Assembly: GCA_001574975.1 (NCBI GenBank)
Contig: KQ965793.1
Location: 217,572-255,689 of the forward strand
From: Gonapodya prolifera JEL478
Taxonomy: Eukaryota; Monoblepharomycota; Monoblepharidomycetes; Monoblepharidales; Gonapodyaceae
Direction of reading: 5' to 3'
DNA: 38,118 bases
The notes under the pieces were generated by a model. That model ran no database searches. It was not told where the DNA came from and saw nothing but the letters and a program-made list of their open reading frames with translations. This document shows positions 9,708-17,519 of this stretch, one piece after another. Both the position numbers and the translations under genes were made by a program. Numbering within the stretch: the first letter of the stretch is position 1; each line of letters begins with the position of its first letter.

Positions 9708-11708
9708 ATGCCACCCGAGGACTCGATCGCAGTCACAGAGAGAAATGAACCACTCCCCACGTCCGCTTTCCCTCCCCCGCCTGACGCTAAAGCGGCATCG
9801 GAACCATTCAATCCCGAATATGAAACTAATCCCAAACGGAGCGTGGAGTTAGCGAAGATCGAAACAGAGCAAAAACCAGAGACTCTGCTGTCGCCTCCCT
9901 CGTTCGATGAACCGCCAGATGGAGGCTTCGATGCCTGGGGGACCGTAGTGGCGTATTTCGTCATATCCTTTGTATCAGTTGGAAGCTTGTTCAGCTGGAG
10001 TGTCTATTTCGTGAGTCCACGATCTCTATTTGGTGCAATTGGTGAGAAGTGTGTCAATTCGTTGTCTTCTCCAAAAAACACCAAAATTATCTGATTCAAC
10101 CATTTGACCTGTGAAACCATTCGGCAATATGACAGCGTTACTATTTTCAAGGGAATATCTTCCCGGGCACATCACAAACGCTCTACACCATGTCGGGCGG
10201 CCTCTCCAACGCTGCAGGCTGTCTGATCGCCCCGTTCCTCGGAACCCTCGCCGACAGTCGCGGTTACCGCGTCGTCGTCCTATGTGGCTGCGTCGTGTCG
10301 TGCGCGTCGTACATAATCACTTCGTTTGCCGGACCAACACAAGTCTGGATGGTCGTTGTGTTCCAGGGGATCCTCAACGGTATGGGAAGCCAGGCATGTT
10401 GGATGGTTTCCCTGGCCGCAATCCCAGGGTGGTTCGGGAAACGGAGAGGGTTTGCAATGAGCTTGGCGAGTACGGGGGCAGGTGTGGGGGGGCTCGCATG
10501 GTGTGAGTGGAATACTTCTCATCGATTTCAAAGAGTTTCCGAAGTAACATCACGCGATCGGTTGCCCATTCACAGCAAACTTAACTCAGCTTCTCTTTGA
10601 CCGTCTGGGCCATGTGTGGGCTCTCCGAATAACCGGCTTCATCACCCTCGGAGGTTCGCTCTATTGCCCGTGCATAAGCATAAGCCCTAGCACAACACTG
10701 ATACCTTCCTTTCAGCCATCGCACCTGCAGCTCTCCTCGTGAAAACGCGGACGCCTCCCAGGGTAAGATGCTGTTTCCTGGCCGCATAGAGCTCTCATCA
10801 ACAGTCCTCTGCCATTTCGGAATCAAGCCCCGCACAGGCCCTCTGCTCAACCTTTCTTCATTCCATGACACGGCCTTTGTGCTCCTCTTTGTCGGATCCG
10901 CTATAATCAACTTCGCGTACGCTCTACCAATGTTCTTCATCACGAGTAAGTAAGTCGCAAAAGCTGCACATGCGCACGGCCATTTACATTCGGCAACCGA
11001 CTACCTTCCACAACAGCATACGGCACGTCCATCGGCCTCGCACCTCAAACCGCCGCCTTCATTCTGGGTCTTCAAAACGCCGTCACGAGCCCCTCACGAA
11101 TCTTCATTGGTCTCCTCATGGATCGCATCGGCGCGCTCAACGTGTTTCTCGTGTGTAACGTCATCGGCGGTGTCCTGTGTCTGGCACTGTGGCCCAATGC
11201 GAGGACATTGGGGAGTTTGATTGGGTTTTCGTTGGCGGTGAGTGGATTGCGTTGTGGAGCTGAGGTTCATGTGAATCAGTAGCATATAACCTGATATCAT
11301 CGCTAGTTTGGCGCCACTGGAGCCCAGTTCTTTTCGCAAATGCCAATAGTCCTCGCCTCTGTGTTTGGTCCCAAGGATTCAGCGTCCAGAATGGGGCTCG
11401 TCATGCTGTCACTCGTTTTCGGTAAGGATCAGAACCACCTCTCTGATCTTCATATCTCACCACTCCACTCTCCCTACCCTGACCTAAACCTTTCTCTGTC
11501 CGTCTCTCCAGGCGCCGTCCTAGGCAACTTCGCCGGCGGTCGCATTCTCGACTCGCACACGACCCCGAACCCACAATCACCCACAGGGTACGACCAGGAC
11601 TTCGTTCCCGTGATGGTGTACACGGGAACGGTGTTCCTGATCGCGTGTTGCTTCACGGTGGCAATGCGGTGGAAGCTTGTTGGGTGGAGGTGGAGAGTCA
11701 AGATATGA
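9708..11708 (+). CDS. MFS transporter, fungal monocarboxylate-permease type (8 exons; frame conflict between exons 4 and 5)
   Basis: Exons: 9708-10010, 10136-10502, 10576-10649, 10716-10762, 10805-10945, 11017-11237, 11307-11421, 11512-11708. The cytoplasmic N-terminus ends PPDGGFDAWGTVVAYFVISF, the typical PDGG-aW start of fungal MCT-like proteins. Then follow YYFQGNIFPGTS, the loop-2/3 motif GTLADSRGYRVVV, GWFGKRRGFAMSLA, GHVWALRITGF with LLVKTRTPPR, and six more hydrophobic segments ending FTVAMRWKLVGW. The family is proton-coupled uptake at the plasma membrane; yeast relatives include Mch5 (riboflavin). The substrate is not predictable. Exon 4 ends in phase 0 at its GTAAGA donor, but the CAACAG acceptor leaves exon 5 in phase 2. 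The decayed copy has seven more bases there, which would restore the frame, so this copy too may be damaged or may use unusual splicing (for example donor 10739 with an acceptor near 10793). Confidence 0.8.
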
Positions 11709-12188
11709 GTGGGATGCGCTGCGCGCAGTGGATGCCGTGAAACGCATGTCGCATGTAATGTTTTGCTTCGTTCAGTCTCGGGTCCAGGCGGGTACATCCA
11801 GAATCCTGGTACACAGAGTTGAGCTCCGTCGAGTTACAATGAGATTCATAGCACGACATACCTGCCGGTAGATTTAAAAGCGGATGAGAGCAAAGAGACT
11901 TTGTTCGGTTCCGCGAATGAGAGGAGTGAAAGTTGTTAGAGATGTCCTATGTATTTATACATGCGCCCATTGGTTGTCCACCCATTGGCTCATGTTTATT
12001 TCTATTGCGCAGGCTCGTTGCATCGGCCACAGTTGGCTCTCAAAGATCTGATAAAAAACTAGATTCAGAGAACGATGGTCTATCGCATGATAACAGGCTC
12101 AAATGCACTTTGTAATTATAATACGCCATCCAAGCAATCCACCTCCCCGTGGCAAAGTCCACCACTGCTCGACCAACCACGTACGCAA
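11709..12188. other. intergenic between convergent transporter and PRPP synthetase genes
   Basis: Contains the 3' flanks of both genes. No further gene or RNA recognised. Confidence 0.45.
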
Positions 12189-14213
12189 TCACCCCACGAC
12201 ATCCAACTCGCCCATCCCATCCGGCACGTTCCCAAAAAGGTACGACACGCTCTCGCCGTTATGCGTGCGGCGAATGGCTTCAGCAAGCGTCATGGAGATG
12301 TCGATGGTTTCGATCTTGGGACACAGCAGGGCCTTGTCCTCGTGCGGGATGGAGTTGGTCATAACGAGTTTGGTCAGGGGGGAGGAGTTGATGATGGAGG
12401 TCGCTTTGCCGGAGAGTACGCCTGGCGAGGTCGGAGTGGTAGTGGTGCGAGCGCAAAGGACGAGGCAGTGGAGCGGCGAGAGCCGGTGGAATCAGATTCA
12501 AATCATGAGGACATAACCTCCCAGTCAGCAACCCACCGTGCGTCACAGCCGCATACACCCTCGTCGCACCATTCTCAATCAGCACCTCGGCGGCCTTTCC
12601 CAGCGTCCCGCACGTATCCGCCATATCGTCCACCAACACGGCCACCTTCCCCCTCACGTCCCCGACCAGGATCATTTTCGAGACCTCGTTGGCCTTTTTG
12701 CGTTCTTTGTGGATCAGCGCAAAGTCTACGCCGAGCTTGTCCGCCATTGCGGCCGCGCTGTGGTGGGAGGAATTGGTACGGACGCCAGGGCAAACAGACA
12801 TAAAAGAAAACCACCCACCGTTTAGCACCCCCCGCATCCGGACTAACGATAATACAATCCAGGGTCTTACACTCGGGAACATTATCCCTGACCCACTTGC
12901 ACATCATGGGCTCGGCGAACAAGTTGTCGACGGGGATGTCGAAGAACCCCTGGATCTGCGACGCGTGCAGGTCCATCGTGATCAAGTGGTCGCACCCGGC
13001 TTTGGTGAGCATGTTTGCGACGAGTTTGCCGGTGATTGGGGCGCGGGATTTGTCTTTGCGGTCCTGTGAGGGTGGGACGGGGTGAGAGCGGGTACGGTGC
13101 AGGAGCCATAGGTCGTGGGACAAACGGGCGCACGCAAGGATCTGTACAATCCTCCCACGCTACTCCATGAGACGTCAGTAGTCTCAGAAAGTGTCCATGT
13201 CGTCAGCAGAGATCCACATGGACACTGGACAGGACAACTGGAACTTTCGACTTCGTTCCTCGAATCCATACCTCCACAAGCCTTTCTAACAAACGCTCCA
13301 GATCCATCCCCGTCCCACTGGATACAGATTCCTGGCTAGTGTCTGGTAATCCTGTCCCGCTCATTCCACATTTCACCCTTCATGGCAAAACTGTTCCACC
13401 AATCGCGGGTACCTCGATCATCCTCCTCCATATTATCCATGCCAGCAAACCATCCACCAAGAGCCACACCGAACGCTCAAGCTGTTTCACCATTCCTTGT
13501 GTATCCCCAAGTCCTGAGTACTCGAAGAACACACCTGACGAGCGTAGGGGTAGCTAGGGACGACGGCGGTGATGCGTCGGGCGGACGCAGAGCGACAGGC
13601 GTTGATCATGATGAGGAGTTCCTGTTTATGAGACAAAACAGGCGCGATGTGAGTGGTGGGAGTTTGGCATGGAGGGAATGTTTAGAGGCACGGCAATTTT
13701 TGGAACCAAGACGGTACAACCCCGACTCACCATGAGAGCGTCATTTATTTCTCCAGCTCCAGTCTGTATGATGAACACATCCTCGTCTCTGACGCTCTCG
13801 CCGACGGTGACAGATGTTTCCTGGTTGCTGTATTTCAGGACGGCGACGCGGGCGAGCTCCTTGAGGGGAGAAGACAAAGGTAGCAAGATAGCCAGGAGGT
13901 AGAAAGGATGATCGTGAGAGGTGGTGGAGGTCGATTCGGAGAGTGGGGAAAGGTTGACTCACGAGGCCCAATCGTCTGGAGGCGAGGGGACAGAAAAGAC
14001 CGAGGTAAAGAAAGCAAAAAGATCGACGCAGAGTGATTGAAGATAAGGAGAGTGTACAAGAAAGTGATTGAGCGACGGTTGCGAAATAAGAGGCAGGAAA
14101 GAGAAGACATACTTTGCGACGAGTTTCGCCAGCTGCAGATGCGAGTTTCCCGCGAAAATCTTGATTGAGTTTGTTGTCGATCCGTGGCCCGCGAGCACGT
14201 TTGTCTGCGCCAT
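12189..14213 (-). CDS. PRS: ribose-phosphate pyrophosphokinase (PRPP synthetase), 7 exons
   Basis: Makes 5-phosphoribosyl 1-diphosphate from ribose 5-phosphate and ATP for purine, pyrimidine, NAD, His and Trp synthesis; cytosolic hexamer. Exons on the minus strand: 14213-14113, 13975-13963, 13859-13731, 13621-13535, 13063-12819, 12757-12537, 12421-12189; phases close and give about 342 residues. Seen: [38 protein letters not shown], the flexible-loop segment [63 protein letters not shown], the PRPP-binding loop [12 protein letters not shown], and the C-terminal [17 protein letters not shown] 10-residue tail ([13 protein letters not shown] region) extends past the yeast end. Exon 2 is only 13 nt; intron 4 (13064-13534) is 471 nt, far longer than its neighbours. 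Which PRS paralogue it is cannot be said. Confidence 0.96.
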
Positions 14214-15165
14214 CGCTGCGGCGTGTGGACCTGGGAAAAGGCAACAACGTGTGGGTGTGAACTGTGGTCAACTGAGACTGCAAGATTCTCAAGAAAATTA
14301 GTACTTTGATTCGTTGAAAACCACTACCAAGCTTCCCGACCTCTCCAGCTTTCGTTGCGAGTCTCCTCTTTTATGGCTGCCCGGCCGCCTACTTCCATTC
14401 CCAGATCCTAACGACATTGCCATTAGGTGGACACTAGCTGTCCTAAAGGCGGGGCTGCTCCCCTCGTTCTCTCACACCAAAAGGAAGGAGATCAGGTGAG
14501 GACGGGATGCCAAACATTCCAACCCAGATTTGGCGCGCCCAACGTACACAGTTATGCACGGACTGCTGTCTCATATGTACTGAGCCATCCTCACTCCTAA
14601 ATTTCTATTCGTCTCAATTTACATTCGCTTCTACTGAAACCTCACCTATAATGACAGCATGCAATAGAATGAGAATGTAAGTACTGCAGTTGAGTTGGAA
14701 TTACCGACAACCTTTTTCACTTTGACGCTTCGCAACGAGCTGAAGACGGAACCGAGACGGAGCGGAGCAATAAAATCAGTTACTATCAGGTAAGTACATG
14801 ACGGTTTTGCTTATCTCTCCGAAAAATGAACCCCGAGAGTCTCCCGAAACTTGGCGGCAGAGCGGGAGTCTTGGCACACGTTTCCGGCAAGTTCCACGAA
14901 ACATGGTCAAATTACGATATGTTTGCATTAATCAATACCGTCACCGCGTCGGGTATTCTGCTGGAAATCTGAGGCCCTTGAAAGCTTGCAATACGATACC
15001 TGGTGTCAGAATAAACTTCGCCACGTGCCACGTGAGGTTTCAGATATACACACCTCCGAACTACCTGCACCCGACCTGTGGTGGAAAGGGCAGGTGGCGG
15101 ACGGCAATTAATGCAAGGGAGCCGCGCCGATATAAAGCACCTGATGCGGATGATGCCTTGCCACA
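14214..15165. promoter_or_regulatory. divergent intergenic region between PRS and the Cys-rich gene
   Basis: No coding motif recognised on either strand. It must hold both promoters. On the plus strand TATAAAG at 15130-15136 lies 30 bases before the ATG of the Cys-rich gene, which would imply a very short 5' leader or a TATA-like chance match. Confidence 0.45.
15130..15136 (+). promoter_or_regulatory. TATA-box-like element
   Basis: TATAAAG, 30 bases before the chosen start codon of the Cys-rich secreted protein gene. Confidence 0.35.
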
Positions 15166-17214
15166 ATGCGGACAATTCGGGCAGCGATCGCTGTCTTCGC
15201 GACGGCCATCGCACTCACACTCGTCCCGCACGCCACCGCTCATAACGGCATTGCAGACTGGCAGACTTGCAACCCCGGACTCGACTACTGCGTCTCGTCG
15301 AATGCCGTCTGCTGCGTGGTTAAAGCCGACGTGGCAGCCAACAAGTTCACTTGTCGACCCAACGCGGACTGTGGGTTGGGCAATGTGTCTTCCTCTCTGT
15401 TGTGGTTTGGTTTCTAATGTATTACATGCGTCATCCACGTCGGCAGCATGTGCTGGAACCGCCACCAAAGAATGGGTCACCTGTCAAGTGAACGGCCAAA
15501 CGTACTGCTCTGCACAGTTTGACACGTGCTGTGTCGCTCAGGCGGACGCAAGCTCGGGAAAGCGCACGTGCAGGTGAGAGCGCTCGGCAATGTGGCATGC
15601 CTCCAATTCAGTAAACAACCTCCATTTGCATTCACATGTGACCTCGACTTGAAAGACCCTATGGCCAAGGTAAGCCTCCACCTCCCACCTATCACGAACT
15701 ATGAAAAGTCCTCACCAATTCCCTCTCGGTCTTTCCACCCCTCTTCGCAAGACTGCGCTTCGTCGTCGACCCCACCGCCACCACCCCATCGACGCCACCT
15801 CCACCACCGCCGCCCCCGCCTCCCAGTAGCGGAGTTACCGACTGGGCGACATGCTACCCTGGATCAACGTGGTGTGCGAACTCAGCTTCTCAATGCTGTA
15901 TCGCAAATGGGGATGGTAACAAGTACACGTGCAGGTGGGTTGTTTGCATTCTATTCAAAGCGATGTTCACTCGAACTTAGCACTGTTTGATGTTCAAGGC
16001 CATACGGTCAAGGTATGCCTTCTTCTTCTTCCGACTGACGTTTCCAAGTATTTCTAATACCGTAACGGTCACACAACCCAGACTGTGGTGGATCATCACC
16101 TCCACCTCCACCATCGAATCCACCACCACCACCACCTCCCAGTGACGGAGTCCCCGACTGGGGGACGTGCTACCCAGGGTCGACTTGGTGCTCGAACTCG
16201 GCTTCCCAGTGCTGTATCGCTGATGGAGATGGAAGCAAATACACGTGCAGGTATGATCTTTGCAGTGCGGTTTTATAGTGGATTGGGGTTTGTTTGACGT
16301 TGAATTTGTGTGCATTAACTAAATACTGACACCTTGAAGACCGAATGGTGATGGTGAGTGAGCTCTTAGCCCCTATTCGTGGACCCTCACTCACACGCAA
16401 CGTTTACTGCAGGCTGCTCTGGTGGAGGCGGTGGAGGAGGAGGCGGCGGGGGAGGCGGCGATCTCGTGGCCGACGGACAATCATGCAGTCCCGACGGACC
16501 AGGCTGCTCGAACCCAAACTCGGTGTGCTGTTGGCCGTATGGGTACGCTGGATGGTACACGTGAAGGTGGGCAGTGACAGTGCTTTGTTGGCAATGGGGA
16601 TGTGGACAAACCTGAACGAATACCGGTTCGTCGAAACCAGGGATCCATCATCGTGTTACAGTGGAGTGCCACCACCTCCACCACCTCCACCGCCAGGTGG
16701 CGGCGGTGGCGGAGGAGGAGGAGGAGGAACTGGAACACCGACTGCAATCCAGCAATGCGAGGGCAGGAATCCCCCAGGTAGAGATCCCACGGATCCTGGC
16801 GCGTACGCTTATGCATGTTACAAAGATGCCAAGTGCTGCTTTGCGTGAGTATGTCTACTGATACAACGAGGTTCCGCTTCCCCTGAAATCTCCTTTTCAG
16901 GGAGCTGGGAGAATTCTTTCTCTGTCCAATGCTTGGCTTCATAACAGGGGCTCTTACCCTTGAGGAGGTATACCTTTCGCAGGCTTCCATGTTGCCGCAG
17001 CGTGTGAATTGGTGAGCCATTCCTGTAATGACCCTTTGATGATGGGGAAGCATAATTGATGGTGACGACTCTTCTTTTCTAACACGAATCAAAGGAGGCC
17101 CAAACTACTGCAGACAGTCAGGACTGTGCTAACCCTACCAACTGCCGCTGCGTTTACAACAGTTACGGAACGGATGGGAACTGTATCCACAATGGTCGCA
17201 ACATCTGTTCTTGA
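15166..17214 (+). CDS. secreted modular Cys-rich protein with Pro-rich and Gly-rich linkers (many exons, some micro-exons)
   Basis: The start ATG at 15166 gives a signal peptide (RTIRAAIAVFATAIALTL... cleaved near ATAHN). Modules follow with the pattern W-x-TC-x5-C-x6-CC-x(8-10)-(Y/F)TC-R: module 1 15241-15370, module 2 15447-15573, module 3 15752-15934, module 4 16082-16250, and a variant module 5 16413-16560 (CSPDGPGCSNPNSVCCWPYG). Three 14-nt exons (15656-15669, 15999-16012, 16340-16353) join modules, each adding P-(Y/N)-G-(Q/D). Linkers: PPPPPP-type runs before modules 3 and 4, Gly13 before module 5, Pro9/Gly11 at 16672-16730. The final exons (16641-16844, 16983-17011, 17095-17214) encode further Cys pairs (CYKDAKCCFA; CANPTNCRCVYNS), stop at 17212. 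No known domain assigned; a cell-wall, adhesion or carbohydrate-binding role is a guess. Problems: a frame break in the C-run near 15779 (one C short), TGA in place of TGC in module 5, and an unresolved phase between the exons at 16844 and 16983. Confidence 0.7.
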
Positions 17215-17519
17215 ATAAACGAGCCGAGGGCGAGCGTGATTTTGTACTCAGAAGTTTTGATGCTCACGTACTTATAGGTGAAATAGAAGTGAAGTGACTA
17301 CTCCATCGCTCTGGTGGTAAACTGTGGAGAAGCGGACAACATGTGTGGTTAATGGGTGGCCATGCGGTCCCAACCACCTCTCAAGTTCTCCATCATGCAA
17401 AATTTCTTGAGGTGAGAGATTCGGGACGTATTCGGCACTCGTCTTTTTCTGACAATCAGCCCGTGCACTTTTCTCCAAACTTGGACCAAAGCAAACCAAG
17501 TCAGCTCTGCGATCGCGCG
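17215..17519. other. short intergenic region, Cys-rich gene to ENP2
   Basis: Nothing recognised apart from flanking untranslated sequence; the promoter of the ENP2 gene must lie here. Confidence 0.45.

Noticed and set aside
14798-15577. Long 259-codon plus-strand frame across the start of the Cys-rich gene
   Set aside because: It overlaps in another frame; the frame from 15166 has the signal peptide, the module pattern and proper splice sites, whereas the upstream part shows no motif. Only its 3' part, in module 2, coincides with a real exon.
16561-16564. TGA read as cysteine (codon reassignment)
   Set aside because: TGA terminates catalase-peroxidase, INO1, PRS, ENP2 and RTT106 in this window, so the code is standard.
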